From Sphingobacterium lactis (GTDB taxonomy: Bacteria > Bacteroidota > Bacteroidia > Sphingobacteriales > Sphingobacteriaceae), in NCBI RefSeq assembly GCF_011046555.1, contig NZ_CP049246.1, positions 3,348,001-3,412,000 on the forward strand: a stretch of 64,000 nt of DNA, written 5' to 3'. How positions within the stretch are numbered: position 1 is the first letter of the stretch; each line of letters starts with the position of its first letter. Positions 17,815-27,106 of this stretch are shown here, in pieces. The position numbers and the translations under genes are program-made. The notes beneath the pieces were generated by a model. It worked only from the letters and a program-made list of their open reading frames with translations, had not been told where the DNA came from and ran no database searches.

Positions 17815-20274
17815 CTATTGAATATTTATTTTTCTGAAATCTTGTACGACTTTAACGAAGGTTTTACCTTCCTCATCTTGTTGTAAGGCGACTTTGGCGC
17901 CATCAACGACTACTTGCTTCGGCACAAATGGGAATCCATGTAGGTAAAGGTTATAATCCGTATAATATGGCGAATACATGCCTTCTTCCCCCTGAATGAT
18001 GCTGACCTGTTGCGCTTCTCCATTGACGATAAAATGCTTCTCGACATATACCCCCTGCTCATAGGCGAAGGTTTCGCCATGATCCGAATAGAGGTTGGAT
18101 TCCGTCTGACCTTCCGCATAGTATAGGTTCAGTTTCAATACTTCAACTTTCTGTTCACCAGTAAATTGCATAACTGGATATTCAGGAATAATGGATCCGC
18201 CACGGATGAAGAATGGCATCTCATCCAACGGAGTATCGATGGTAATTTCACTTCCACCCGGATAGACCGTGTCATCAAAGTAATAGTACCACGTACCTTC
18301 AGGTAGGTAGACAATCTTGTTCTGTTGGCCAGGGTGTAGAACCGGTGACACCAGGATATTCGGTCCAAAGGCAAATTCCTCTTCCCTTTGCAAATTCTTC
18401 TGAATATGCTGTTCCATCATGGCAACAGGTCTGAGTATCGGTTCGCCATACTTATGCTGCAGCCAATAGGTGCTGTAGATGTAAGGCAAAAGCTTATACC
18501 GCAACTCAATGAATTTCTTACAGATTGCTTCCCATTCCGGTCCAAAACTCCATGGCTCCCGATCTCTTGTATCGCCGGCCGAATGGACGCGCATAAACGG
18601 CGAGAACACACCGAACTGCATCCATCTGGTATACAGCTCGCCATCCGGTTCCCCTGTAAATCCGCCGATATCCGTTCCGCAGAACGACAACCCTGAAACC
18701 GACAAGCGTTGCAGTTGCAACGTCCCGATACGCAGGTGCTCCCATGTCGCGATATTATCCCCAGTCCAAACCGAGGAATAGCGCTGCGTGCCGGCATAGG
18801 CCGCCCGTGTAATCGTAAAAGGTCGCTTATTTTTGTATAATTTTTTCAAGCCATCATAAGTAGCACGGACCATCTGCATCCCATAGATATTATGGGCCTT
18901 CCTATGCGATCCGCGATGCCCTTCGAACTGATGGCGTACATCATCGGGAAAGGTACCTCTACCAAAGACCGCAGGCTCGTTCATATCATTCCAGAACCCA
19001 GCGACTCCATCTTCAACCAGACCTTTGTACAGGGTACCCCACCAAGTACGGACTTCGGGATTGGTAAAATCCGGAAACTGACAGCGCCCTGGCCATACGA
19101 ATCCCTCCATGAAATAATCATCCCCCCGTCTACAGAAGTAATTGTTCTCTTTACCTTGCTTAAATACCCAGTAGCTATCGTCAACCTTAATGCCCGGGTC
19201 GATCATGACCACCGTCTTAAAGCCGTTTGCATTAAGGTCAGCGATCATCTTCTTCGGATCCGGGAAATAGCGCTTGTTCCAGGTGAAGCATCGATATCCA
19301 TCCATGTAGTCGATATCCAGGTAAATGGCATCACATGGGATCTCCCGCTTACGGAATTCATAAGCCACTTCGCGGACTTTATTTTCCGGGTAGTAACTCC
19401 AGCGACACTGGTGGTAACCCAAGGCCCACATCGCCGGCATATAATGTGTACCGGTCAGCTTGTGATAGCGCTTGATGACATCCATCATTTTGGGACCGTG
19501 GATATAATAGTATTGTAGTTCTCCTCCCTCCGACCAGAAACTGGTCTGGTTCTGGTGTTCACCGGCAAAATCAAAGAAAGTCTTGAACGTATTGTCGAAG
19601 AAAATCCCATAGGCCTTATTCTCCGTAACGCCGATATAGAAAGGAACAGTTTTGTACAGCGGATCTTGGTTGAACGCATAAGAATAGGTATCTGAATTCC
19701 AATTCTTTACCCGCTTTCCGCGCAAGTTCAGGTTCGTTGCCTTATCGCCCAATCCGTAAAAGGCCTCATCGGCTTTTGCTTCCTTGGTACAGTAGACATA
19801 GTAGCCACCATAATCGGGATTTTCTTCCCAGTGCATGGCTGCAAAATCGGTGTTTACAATGGCGTTCTCTTCATCGGAGAAGGAGATAAAGAAATTATCC
19901 TTCCTGATATTACAGGACACGGAATTGGTCCGTACCTGGTAGTAAGTATCGTTTTCCAGGAGATCAAAACTGACGAATTGATCTTCCTTAAAGCTTGTTG
20001 CATAGGAAAAGTCCGCCAGAAAAGATCCTTCAGGAGCCAAGCGGACACGTATGATCTCTTCGGAGAATACTTTAACCTCTACTTTTGAGCGTCCATCGGT
20101 AAAATAAAAGGCATTCCCTTCTTGAGAATAGCCTTTTACATCTGCTAAATATTGTTTTTCGATCCTCGGTAAATCGAGGACGGGGTTATTGACGTGGTGC
20201 ATGCCATCCTCTATCGCTTCGGGATTGGGTAATAGGTCTTTTGCGAAGTCTTCTTTTCTGGTTGTATCAGCCAT
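17815..20274 (-). CDS. GH31 family alpha-glucosidase
   Basis: Hydrolyses terminal alpha-glucosidic bonds. An N-terminal galactose-mutarotase-like beta domain (~30-250) is followed by the catalytic barrel with the nucleophile Asp in GFWNDMNEPAVFG and the acid/base Asp in VWTGDNIATWEHL, then beta-sandwich domains. There is no signal peptide, so the enzyme is cytoplasmic, which suits trimming of imported or stored alpha-glucans. It is first in the glycogen operon, 35 nt ahead of glgB. The 819-residue length is usual for the family. The exact bond preference (alpha-1,4 or alpha-1,6) cannot be decided from sequence. Confidence 0.93.
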   Translation of the reverse strand: MADTTRKEDFAKDLLPNPEAIEDGMHHVNNPVLDLPRIEKQYLADVKGYSQEGNAFYFTDGRSKVEVKVFSEEIIRVRLAPEGSFLADFSYATSFKEDQFVSFDLLENDTYYQVRTNSVSCNIRKDNFFISFSDEENAIVNTDFAAMHWEENPDYGGYYVYCTKEAKADEAFYGLGDKATNLNLRGKRVKNWNSDTYSYAFNQDPLYKTVPFYIGVTENKAYGIFFDNTFKTFFDFAGEHQNQTSFWSEGGELQYYYIHGPKMMDVIKRYHKLTGTHYMPAMWALGYHQCRWSYYPENKVREVAYEFRKREIPCDAIYLDIDYMDGYRCFTWNKRYFPDPKKMIADLNANGFKTVVMIDPGIKVDDSYWVFKQGKENNYFCRRGDDYFMEGFVWPGRCQFPDFTNPEVRTWWGTLYKGLVEDGVAGFWNDMNEPAVFGRGTFPDDVRHQFEGHRGSHRKAHNIYGMQMVRATYDGLKKLYKNKRPFTITRAAYAGTQRYSSVWTGDNIATWEHLRIGTLQLQRLSVSGLSFCGTDIGGFTGEPDGELYTRWMQFGVFSPFMRVHSAGDTRDREPWSFGPEWEAICKKFIELRYKLLPYIYSTYWLQHKYGEPILRPVAMMEQHIQKNLQREEEFAFGPNILVSPVLHPGQQNKIVYLPEGTWYYYFDDTVYPGGSEITIDTPLDEMPFFIRGGSIIPEYPVMQFTGEQKVEVLKLNLYYAEGQTESNLYSDHGETFAYEQGVYVEKHFIVNGEAQQVSIIQGEEGMYSPYYTDYNLYLHGFPFVPKQVVVDGAKVALQQDEEGKTFVKVVQDFRKINIQ

Positions 20275-20474
20275 AAATCTCGTTTCAAGGTTTTAATATA
20301 GACAGTGTAAATTGTCATTTTAAATTACAATATATTTTATAGAATCCAATGTTAATTCTAAAATTCGTTAACTGATGTGGTGCATGGAGACTTCTGTTTT
20401 GCGCATTTGGGCAAAACTTTATCACAGGTATGTTGTATTACCAGAAACATAACCTGTAATTGTTTAAAAATGCT

Positions 20475-20482
20475 TACTTTTG
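20475..20482 (+). promoter_or_regulatory. -7 promoter box TACTTTTG for queA
   Basis: Exact TAnnTTTG match in the 272-bp divergent region between the GH31 gene and queA. TTGTTT at 20460 is a possible but close-spaced -33 box. Predicted start ~20489, immediately before the hairpin leader at 20498. Confidence 0.5.
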
Positions 20483-20497
20483 TAAGTCTTTTTAAAA

Positions 20498-20530
20498 TCT
20501 AGCCCCAGTAAGGCTAGAGGGCATAAAAAA
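20498..20530 (+). other. Hairpin in the queA leader
   Basis: TCTAGCC/GGCTAGA 7-bp stem with a 7-nt loop (CCAGTAA), followed by GGGCATAAAAAAACAG and then the queA ATG. An A-rich tail after a short stem is reminiscent of preQ1 aptamers, but the loop and the P1 strand do not match the preQ1-I consensus. Role unknown. Confidence 0.35.
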
Positions 20531-20546
20531 ACAGCAGTAGAATAGC

Positions 20547-21596
20547 ATGAAATTATCACAATTCAACTTCAATCTTCCTGAGTCATTACTAGCATCTGAG
20601 CCTTCAGAACAAAGAGATGAATCTCGTTTAATGGTTTTACACCGTGATAGCGGAAAAATCGAACACAAGATTTTCAAAGATGTTCTGAATTATTTCGACG
20701 ATAAGGATGTGATGATTCTGAATAACACCAAGGTATTTCCTGCCCGTATGTACGGAAACAAGGAAAAAACCGGTGCAACGATCGAAGTGTTTTTGTTAAG
20801 AGAACTGAACAAAGAATTGCGCCTATGGGATGTGTTGGTTGATCCGGCACGTAAGATCCGCGTAGGTAATAAATTATATTTTGGTGATGACGATCTATTG
20901 GTAGCTGAGGTTGTGGATAACACCACATCCCGTGGCCGTACCATCCGTTTCCTATTCGACGGTACGGATGAGGAATTCCGCAAGAACATAGAGATCTTGG
21001 GTGAGACACCACTTCCAAAATACATCAAGCGTAAAGCGACACCAGAGGATAAATTCAGATACCAAACGATTTATGCAAAGAATGAAGGTGCGGTTGCTGC
21101 TCCTACAGCAGGGCTTCACTTCTCACGTGAATTGATGAAACGCCTGGAATTGAAAGGTGTTGAATTTGCTGAGGTTACCTTGCACGTCGGTCTGGGAACT
21201 TTCCGCCAAGTTGAGGTCGAAGACTTAACAAAACATAAGATGGATTCGGAGCAATTTATCATCTCCGAAGAGGCGGCTCGTCTCGTAAACAAGGGTATTG
21301 ACGACAAGCGCAAGATCTGTGCTGTCGGTACGACTTCCATGCGTGCTATCGAGTCTTCCGTATCCGCAGACCACCATCTGAAAGCGGCGAACGATTGGAC
21401 CAGCAAATTCATCTATCCGCCTTATGATTTCAGTATCGCGAATTCCATGATCACCAACTTCCATACACCACAGTCTACGCTGTTGGTTATGATCGCTGCA
21501 TTTGCAGGATATGAAAATGTGATGAATGCATACGAAGTTGCCGTTAAGGAAAAATACCGCTTCTACAGCTACGGAGATGCGATGTTAATCATCTAA
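20547..21596 (+). CDS. queA: S-adenosylmethionine:tRNA ribosyltransferase-isomerase
   Basis: Transfers the ribosyl moiety of SAM to preQ1 in tRNA, forming epoxyqueuosine. The 349-residue protein carries family blocks [30 protein letters not shown], the [13 protein letters not shown] motif and [10 protein letters not shown]. It is alone on its transcript, with a -7 box upstream and a strong terminator downstream. No other queuosine gene is nearby. Confidence 0.97.
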   Translation: MKLSQFNFNLPESLLASEPSEQRDESRLMVLHRDSGKIEHKIFKDVLNYFDDKDVMILNNTKVFPARMYGNKEKTGATIEVFLLRELNKELRLWDVLVDPARKIRVGNKLYFGDDDLLVAEVVDNTTSRGRTIRFLFDGTDEEFRKNIEILGETPLPKYIKRKATPEDKFRYQTIYAKNEGAVAAPTAGLHFSRELMKRLELKGVEFAEVTLHVGLGTFRQVEVEDLTKHKMDSEQFIISEEAARLVNKGIDDKRKICAVGTTSMRAIESSVSADHHLKAANDWTSKFIYPPYDFSIANSMITNFHTPQSTLLVMIAAFAGYENVMNAYEVAVKEKYRFYSYGDAMLII

Positions 21597-21621
21597 TTCT
21601 TCCGAACAGCAAAAAATATCG

Positions 21622-21657
21622 ACCCGTCCTACTTCAAGGACGGGTTATTTTTTTTTA
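21622..21657 (+). terminator. Rho-independent terminator of queA
   Basis: ACCCGTCCT/AGGACGGGT 9-bp stem, 6-nt loop ACTTCA, then TATTTTTTTTT. It starts 25 nt after the stop. Confidence 0.95.
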
Positions 21658-21684
21658 ATAATTCGAGCCCAGGAGCTTTCCGTA

Positions 21685-21716
21685 TTTGTTCCTCCGTATA
21701 ATTTTCAGTTATTTTG
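21685..21716 (+). promoter_or_regulatory. Near-consensus promoter of ispD
   Basis: -33 TTTG (21685-21688) and -7 TTATTTTG (21709-21716; one mismatch to TAnnTTTG), 20 nt apart, 27 nt before the start codon. Confidence 0.45.
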
Positions 21717-21743
21717 AAGCTCAGCGCTTAAATTAGGTCCACT

Positions 21744-22442
21744 ATGTCCAACAATTTTGTCATCATCGTCGCAGCAGGCACAGGTACTCGCATGAACGGT
21801 AAACTTCCGAAGCAATTCATCCCTTTGGATGGGAAACCAATCCTGATGCATACCATGGACAAATTCCGCGCTTCTTCCACCAATCCAACCATCATATTAG
21901 TCCTTTCTGAAGGCATGCAATCCTTCTGGGAAGAAAGTTGTCAAGCCCATCAGTACCAAAATACGCCACATTTCTGTGTGGGCGGATCCAGCCGGTTTCA
22001 GAGTGTCAAAAATGGCATTGAGTACATTCAGGAAAATTTTAGACAGGAAAAAATTGGGAAAATAGCCGTACACGATGCGGCAAGACCACTGTTGAGCAGT
22101 AAGCTGATCGATGAACTCTATGAACAATGTTCGGAAGGAAGACAGGCGGTTATTCCGGCGGTACAAAGCAGCAACTCTGTTCGCGTTGGCACACAAGAGT
22201 CGAATGCTGCCGTAGATAGGCAACAGGTCTGGTTGGTCCAGACGCCTCAGGTATTCATTGGGAAGCTGATCATCAAAGCATATGAACAGGAAGAATCCCC
22301 GCTATTTACCGATGACGCTTCAGTAATAGAACAAATGAGCAACAGCATCTACCTTCATCCCGGCGAGCAACAGAACCTGAAGATCACCTTTGCCGAAGAT
22401 TTAGCCATTGCTCATCTCCTATTAAATAAATCTAGTACCTAA
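21744..22442 (+). CDS. ispD: 2-C-methyl-D-erythritol 4-phosphate cytidylyltransferase
   Basis: Third step of the MEP (non-mevalonate) isoprenoid pathway: MEP + CTP to CDP-ME. The N-terminal nucleotide-binding loop AAGTGTRMNGKLPKQF is at residues ~11-26. VHDAARPLLS and SSNSVRVG are present, and the late block WLVQTPQVF is followed by TDDASVIEQ. The 232-residue length is normal. It converges with the tiny minus-strand gene whose stop lies 2 bp beyond its own. Confidence 0.97.
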   Translation: MSNNFVIIVAAGTGTRMNGKLPKQFIPLDGKPILMHTMDKFRASSTNPTIILVLSEGMQSFWEESCQAHQYQNTPHFCVGGSSRFQSVKNGIEYIQENFRQEKIGKIAVHDAARPLLSSKLIDELYEQCSEGRQAVIPAVQSSNSVRVGTQESNAAVDRQQVWLVQTPQVFIGKLIIKAYEQEESPLFTDDASVIEQMSNSIYLHPGEQQNLKITFAEDLAIAHLLLNKSST

Positions 22443-22444
22443 AA

Positions 22445-22597
22445 TTAGGCGTTTCCTCGTATAACACGTAAAAGAATTACAATGATGGCGATAACAAGCA
22501 AGATGTGGATAATACCACCTGTTGCGTAGCCTCCGAAGAAACTAATAGCCCAAATAATTACTAGAATAACTGCGATTAAATACAAAAGATTTCCCAT
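22445..22597 (-). CDS. Lmo0937-like (DUF5670-type) small membrane protein
   Basis: 50 residues, nearly all hydrophobic: MGNLLYLIAVILVIIWAISF, then FGGYATGGIIHILLVIAII and a short basic tail (RVIRGNA). The two-helix plan with GNLLY at the start, WAISFF-GGYA in the middle and HILLVIAIIVILLRVI at the end matches the small Lmo0937 family, which is widespread in Bacteroidota and often multi-copy; its function is unknown. It is too short for ordinary gene callers' default cut-offs. It ends 2 bp from the ispD stop, convergently. Confidence 0.8.
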   Translation of the reverse strand: MGNLLYLIAVILVIIWAISFFGGYATGGIIHILLVIAIIVILLRVIRGNA

Positions 22598-22701
22598 AGC
22601 TTCAAAATTTGTTTTTTATAAATAGTTTAACCTGTGAATTGTTTTTTCATAGAGTAAACATCTTAAAAGAACAAATTGTTTTGAACAGACAGTTTTTTTT
22701 A

Positions 22702-23466
22702 TCAAAAATCAATAATTAACTGATCGTGAGCGATATAAAATCGCTCTGGAAGCGTAGCTTGGATCTCTTCATGACGTCCAAACCGGTGACTGATATGGGT
22801 TAGATACGTTTTTTGGGGACCAATTTTATTGGAAACATCGATGGCTTCCTCCAAAGTAAGGTGCGAGATATGCGGTTCGCGTTGCAGTGCATTCAGGACA
22901 AGGATCTCCACTCCTTCCAACAAGCGGAAACTTTCTTCAGAAATTGTTTTTGCATCGGTGATGTAAGCAAAGTTGTCTATCCGGAAACCCAAGACGGGCA
23001 TTTTGTAGTGCATGACCTCAACGGGCATGATATCCTTGCCGTATAATTCGAAAGCCTGCCCAGCAAATATCTCCTCCAGTTCCAATTGCGGAACCCCGGG
23101 ATATTTGAAATCCGAGAATGCATAATAGAACTCGTTCCGAAGTGCATCGTGGGTTGCCTTATTGGAATAGATGGGTATCGACTGCTGTTGCTGATAGTTG
23201 AACGCACGGACATCATCCAATCCGGCGATGTGGTCTTTATGGGAATGGGTCATGAGCACCGCATCTAGTCGGCGTACATCTTGACGTAACATTTGGTAGC
23301 GGAAGTCCGGCCCTGTGTCCACAACGATACTGCGATCGTTGTAATCGATCAGGATGGAAGAACGCAAGCGCTTGTCCCGTTTGTCAGTAGATTGACACAC
23401 CGCACACTGGCAAGCAATAACGGGAACTCCCTGCGACGTCCCTGTACCTAAAAATGTTACTCTCAA
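22702..23466 (-). CDS. PhnP-like metallo-beta-lactamase-fold hydrolase
   Basis: Metal-dependent hydrolase similar to phosphoribosyl 1,2-cyclic phosphate phosphodiesterase. FLGTGTSQGVP starts the fold at residues 5-15. The CQCAVCQ cysteines make the extra zinc site seen in PhnP. The THSHKDHIAGLDD motif (HxHxDH) builds the two-metal centre, and later histidines occur in EVMHYK and LTHISHRFGRHEE. There are no phn genes nearby, so a general phosphodiesterase role is likelier than phosphonate use. Its start overlaps by 4 bp the stop of the 90-residue gene upstream. Confidence 0.88.
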   Translation of the reverse strand: MRVTFLGTGTSQGVPVIACQCAVCQSTDKRDKRLRSSILIDYNDRSIVVDTGPDFRYQMLRQDVRRLDAVLMTHSHKDHIAGLDDVRAFNYQQQQSIPIYSNKATHDALRNEFYYAFSDFKYPGVPQLELEEIFAGQAFELYGKDIMPVEVMHYKMPVLGFRIDNFAYITDAKTISEESFRLLEGVEILVLNALQREPHISHLTLEEAIDVSNKIGPQKTYLTHISHRFGRHEEIQATLPERFYIAHDQLIIDF

Positions 23467-23735
23467 ACCGTGCTCTTTATTTTCTTAATATTCTGGTAAA
23501 ACGTCTTTAATTTATCCTGAATAAGGTTATCATCCACCTCAATGGTCTGCAGGATCTGCAAAAGGGACAACACCTTCATATCAACGGTGGAGAATTTGTT
23601 GATCACAACGACCTTTGCATTCTGCAACATACAGGCTCCAGTACGAAAAGACCCCTTCTCCAGTCGCAATTTATAACCAAGATCGTTAAATAGCGACTCT
23701 AATTTATCTAAACTACTTTGTGTTAATGGAATCAT
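23463..23735 (-). CDS. Conserved-looking small protein of unknown function
   Basis: 90 residues, predicted soluble, mixed alpha/beta: MIPLTQSSLDKLESLFNDLG, then ...ACMLQNAKVVVINKFSTVDMK and a basic C-terminus. Translational coupling (4-bp overlap) to the PhnP-like hydrolase suggests related use. No family recognised. Confidence 0.75.
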   Translation of the reverse strand: MIPLTQSSLDKLESLFNDLGYKLRLEKGSFRTGACMLQNAKVVVINKFSTVDMKVLSLLQILQTIEVDDNLIQDKLKTFYQNIKKIKSTV

Positions 23736-23780
23736 GTTTTTCTACGCTCACAATTTAAGAAAGGCTACCGAATAATGCAA

Positions 23781-24788
23781 TTATTCACCCACCTTTTTGT
23801 TCGTGATGAACTTATGTGCATATTGGCTCAAGAAGCCCGAACCGTAGGCAATCAATTGGGTAAAAGCGGCCACTACGGACAGTAGGGCGACCTTTAAGCT
23901 CTTGGTGGTCACCAGCGCATGCAGGAACAAGAGCACCGTATAGAGGATCAGGAAAGTATTACCCAGCAAGCCCAGGATATGCAGAAAATAAATGGCATCC
24001 ATGGTCAGTAGATTGATGACATTGATCATCAATAAGACGCTCAATCCCACGACGAAAACCGCTGGCAACGCATGGACCGGCTTCAGTTCCTTCGGATATA
24101 GGCAATAGATATCGATCCTGCCCTTTCCAAAGTTATGGGTCTGTTTATAGAATTGCTGAAAACTTGTCCTGCGTTTATGGTAGACATAAGCTTCCGGAAT
24201 CAGGCCGACCTTAAAACCCGCATTGATCATCCGGATACTGAACTCAATATCCTCGGAACGTCTGGAGAGCTTGAAGCCGCCGGTTTTTTCCCACACCGCC
24301 CTGGAAATTCCCAGGTTGAAACTACGCGGATGGAATTGGCCCACGTGCTTTTTGTTTCCTCGGATCCCTCCGGTCGTGAAGGGGCTGGTCATGCTGTAGC
24401 TGATGGCCTTCTGAATGGCCGTAAAAGAAGGATGCGCCGCATCCGGGCCGCCAAAGGCATCCAGACCATCACGCTCCAAACCCGCTAAAACCTGATCGAA
24501 GTAATCTGCAGGCACGATGATATCCGAATCGAAAACGATAAAGAAATCACCCTTGGCGCGTTCAAAACCATAGTTTCGCGCAAAGCCTTGGCCTTCATTC
24601 TCTTTGAAAAAGTAGGAAACATCCAATCGATCCTTGAATTTCTCGACAATCTGATCCGCCTTTTTCGTCGAACCATCCTCCACCACGATCACCTCAAAAT
24701 GCGGATAGCGCTGGTCGAGCAGGGAATTCAGCATTTCCTTGATTTCGACAGGACGGTTGTATAATGGAACGATGATCGAGAAGAACAT
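23781..24788 (-). CDS. GT2 family glycosyltransferase with C-terminal membrane segments
   Basis: Transfers a sugar from a nucleotide donor. ATG 24788 gives MFFSIIVPLYNRPVEIKEML, the standard GT-A start; a longer upstream reading has no family similarity. Motifs: EVIVVEDGS (donor binding), FDSD (metal-binding DxD-type) and GGF...RRSEDIEFSIRM, the acceptor-side ED block. Two hydrophobic segments near residues 245-310 anchor it to the membrane. It starts 1 nt after the stop of the upstream GT2 gene, so the two form a pair acting on the same lipid-linked or surface glycan. Confidence 0.9.
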   Translation of the reverse strand: MFFSIIVPLYNRPVEIKEMLNSLLDQRYPHFEVIVVEDGSTKKADQIVEKFKDRLDVSYFFKENEGQGFARNYGFERAKGDFFIVFDSDIIVPADYFDQVLAGLERDGLDAFGGPDAAHPSFTAIQKAISYSMTSPFTTGGIRGNKKHVGQFHPRSFNLGISRAVWEKTGGFKLSRRSEDIEFSIRMINAGFKVGLIPEAYVYHKRRTSFQQFYKQTHNFGKGRIDIYCLYPKELKPVHALPAVFVVGLSVLLMINVINLLTMDAIYFLHILGLLGNTFLILYTVLLFLHALVTTKSLKVALLSVVAAFTQLIAYGSGFLSQYAHKFITNKKVGE

Positions 24789-24789
24789 A

Positions 24790-25740
24790 CTAGATGACCT
24801 GGTCAATATGGTATTTATTACGGTCCGAACCGTTTCTGGAAACCAATTCGGCAACAAATCCTGTTAAGAACAACTGCGAACCGATCAAGATGGCTACCAG
24901 GGAAAGGTAGAACAACGGTTGGTCAGTTACATTTCGGTACTCCGTACCATTGGCGATGCTCATCAATTTCTCGCAGATCAACCAGATGGTGATAAAGATC
25001 CCCAACAAGAAGCTGATTACTCCCAACGGACCGAAAAAGTGCATCGGACGCTTAGCGAATTTACCCACGAAAAAGATGGACATCAAATCCAGGAAACCTT
25101 TGACAAAGCGGCCAGGGCCAAATTTCGTTGTCCCGTATTTCCGCGGATAATGCTGTACAACCTGCTCCTGAATATTATTGAATCCAGCCCACTTGGCAAG
25201 AACCGGGATATAGCGGTGCATTTCACCGTACACTTCGATACTCTTTACGACGTCTTTCTTATAGGCTTTCAAGCCACAGTTGAAGTCGTGCAGGTTATCG
25301 ATTCCCGACATGCTGCGTGTTGCGGAATTGAAAAGTTTGGTCGGAATGGTCTTGGTCAATGGATCGTAGCGTTTTTTCTTCCATCCGGATACCAGGTCGG
25401 CACCTTGGTTTTTGATACGATCGTAGAGCTCGGGGATCTCATCCGGGCTATCCTGTAGGTCGGCATCCATGGTAATGACCACATCACCCTGAGCGGCAGC
25501 AAAACCGACATTCAGGGCGGCCGATTTTCCATAGTTCCTGCGGAACCGTACGCCCGAGACATGTTCGTTCTCACGCTTCAGCGCCTGAACAACTTCCCAA
25601 GAGCGATCCTTGCTCCCATCGTCCACCATGATAATTTCATAACTGAAATTGTTGGCATCCATGACACGTTTGATCCAAGCCGCTAATTCAGGAAGCGACT
25701 CCTCTTCATTATATAAAGGTATTACTACTGAAATGTCCAT
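24790..25740 (-). CDS. Polyprenol-phosphate mannosyl/glucosyltransferase-like GT2 (DPM1/GtrB type)
   Basis: Loads a sugar onto undecaprenyl phosphate at the inner membrane. MDISVVIPLYNEEESLPELA begins the GT-A fold, with EIIMVDDGSKDRS, MDADLQDSPDEIP (DxD) and the DFNCGLKAYKKDV block typical of DPM1-like enzymes. Two C-terminal transmembrane helices (~230-255, ~270-295) follow. It is the first gene of the GT pair and lies after a hairpin that separates it from the DUF4199 operon. Confidence 0.92.
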   Translation of the reverse strand: MDISVVIPLYNEEESLPELAAWIKRVMDANNFSYEIIMVDDGSKDRSWEVVQALKRENEHVSGVRFRRNYGKSAALNVGFAAAQGDVVITMDADLQDSPDEIPELYDRIKNQGADLVSGWKKKRYDPLTKTIPTKLFNSATRSMSGIDNLHDFNCGLKAYKKDVVKSIEVYGEMHRYIPVLAKWAGFNNIQEQVVQHYPRKYGTTKFGPGRFVKGFLDLMSIFFVGKFAKRPMHFFGPLGVISFLLGIFITIWLICEKLMSIANGTEYRNVTDQPLFYLSLVAILIGSQLFLTGFVAELVSRNGSDRNKYHIDQVI

Positions 25741-25754
25741 ATGTGTGAAAGAAC

Positions 25755-25782
25755 AAAGGTATCATTTTTCAATGATACCTTT
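25755..25782 (-). terminator. Terminator hairpin between the DUF4199 operon and the GT2 pair
   Basis: AAAGGTATCATT / AATGATACCTTT, perfect 12-bp stem, 4-nt loop. On the minus strand it is followed by GTTCTTTC, a weak T run. Confidence 0.7.
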
Positions 25783-25806
25783 AGCATATAAACTTTTAGG
25801 GTTTAA

Positions 25807-26430
25807 TTAAACGTTGTTGTTATTCTGCCAAGGATGCGCTTCATCGGAAGGTGCTGCTGGCGTACGGAACAATGGCTTCTCTTTTTTGAAGATGGCCGCT
25901 AATATCAAGGCCAAGACAAAGTATAGTACCAAAGAGATCGCCAATCCTTTCAGGTTCTGTCCGATGGACATGTTGGCCAAGGATTCCTTTTGCTGATCCA
26001 AGTTTTCCAACATGGTGTCGATCTGATCGTCGGCCATATTGTTGGCTTCCATCATTTCAATGGTCAGGTTTTGCGTGTTCTCGATTGCTTCGATCTGCAC
26101 GTTCGGATTCACCATATTGAAGATCCCGATCCCTACCGTACCGATCACCGCTGCTATCGCCAACATGATGAAGATATTTTTCAGAGCTGTGGAGAAACTC
26201 CAATAGCCACCGATTGCTTTACGCAATTGGATGGTGAACAGAATGGCTACGGCCAGGAATATAATGTAATTGACAAAGAAATTGATGACACTTGAAGTCA
26301 TCAATGAAGTTGCCGATTTCAGGATATACAGCGAAATAATTGATAGAACCAGCGAAATAATGCCTAAGATAACACCATTGATAATGGCTTTTTTCTTTAC
26401 ATCGGGAGTAGTGGGATTGATTGCATCCAT
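25807..26430 (-). CDS. DUF4199 membrane protein
   Basis: Four hydrophobic segments (~residues 15-40, 48-66, 84-104, 165-185) flanking a soluble helical loop rich in Asn, Met and Glu (~110-160). KKAIINGVILGIISLVLSI and the GYWSFSTALKNIF block between the second and third segments identify the family. The function is unknown. It lies 2 nt after the acidic protein gene, so it belongs to the pyrC-like operon. Confidence 0.85.
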   Translation of the reverse strand: MDAINPTTPDVKKKAIINGVILGIISLVLSIISLYILKSATSLMTSSVINFFVNYIIFLAVAILFTIQLRKAIGGYWSFSTALKNIFIMLAIAAVIGTVGIGIFNMVNPNVQIEAIENTQNLTIEMMEANNMADDQIDTMLENLDQQKESLANMSIGQNLKGLAISLVLYFVLALILAAIFKKEKPLFRTPAAPSDEAHPWQNNNNV

Positions 26431-26432
26431 AA

Positions 26433-27101
26433 TTATATGTTAAAATTAGTAATTAGTTGTAACAGCGCGACATCCAGGGATTTGTTCGGTGCATGCTCCG
26501 CATATTCCGCCAACTGGCCCCCATCTGGTTTTTGTTCACTGAAGAACGACACCAACGGATAGAATAGCTCCGCTAATTCCTCATCATCCTCCAGGCTTTG
26601 GCTCACCTTGGCAATTTCCGAATAGTCACTTTCCACAAGGATCTGGTTCGCAATTACCTTTTCGTAAATGTTATATTCATCCTGGAATTCATCTTCCTCC
26701 ACCAATAGGAACTCCTTCAGGAAATCGTCCAAGCTAGGTTCGATCTCATCATCCGCACATTCCTTCAGGTACAGTAGGATATTCAACAACTCGGAACCGC
26801 GATCGATGGTTTCTTCCTCAATGGCTTCCCATTCTGCAGATTCCAAGTAATCTTCCTCCAGTTTCTGTACGTCCTCCGCAAAGAAATTGATCATCAACAG
26901 ATCAAAACTATACTCACGAAGCTCGTCGAAACGCATATTATCATCGAATACGCTATCCATTGCGGATACCTTTTCCATAAACGGGGCTTCCAATTCAAAT
27001 GCTGTTTCCAATCCTTGAAGAACAGCTTTTCCATCTATCCCTTCCGCTTCAGCGTAGCTATTTACTGCCGCTGTCAATGCTTGCTTTACTTTGATATCCA
27101 T
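26433..27101 (-). CDS. Acidic soluble protein of unknown function
   Basis: 222 residues with a high Glu/Asp content and all-helical appearance (EEDYLESAEWEAIEEETIDR). No signal peptide, membrane segment or recognised domain. It sits 5 nt after the dihydroorotase-like gene and 2 nt before the DUF4199 gene; this tight packing argues that it is real and co-expressed. Confidence 0.8.
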   Translation of the reverse strand: MDIKVKQALTAAVNSYAEAEGIDGKAVLQGLETAFELEAPFMEKVSAMDSVFDDNMRFDELREYSFDLLMINFFAEDVQKLEEDYLESAEWEAIEEETIDRGSELLNILLYLKECADDEIEPSLDDFLKEFLLVEEDEFQDEYNIYEKVIANQILVESDYSEIAKVSQSLEDDEELAELFYPLVSFFSEQKPDGGQLAEYAEHAPNKSLDVALLQLITNFNI

Positions 27102-27106
27102 AGCGA

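Noticed and set aside
20498..20530. preQ1 riboswitch in front of queA
   Set aside because: Stem-loop plus A-rich tail is suggestive, but the loop and pseudoknot bases do not fit the preQ1-I consensus. Kept only as a hairpin of unknown role.
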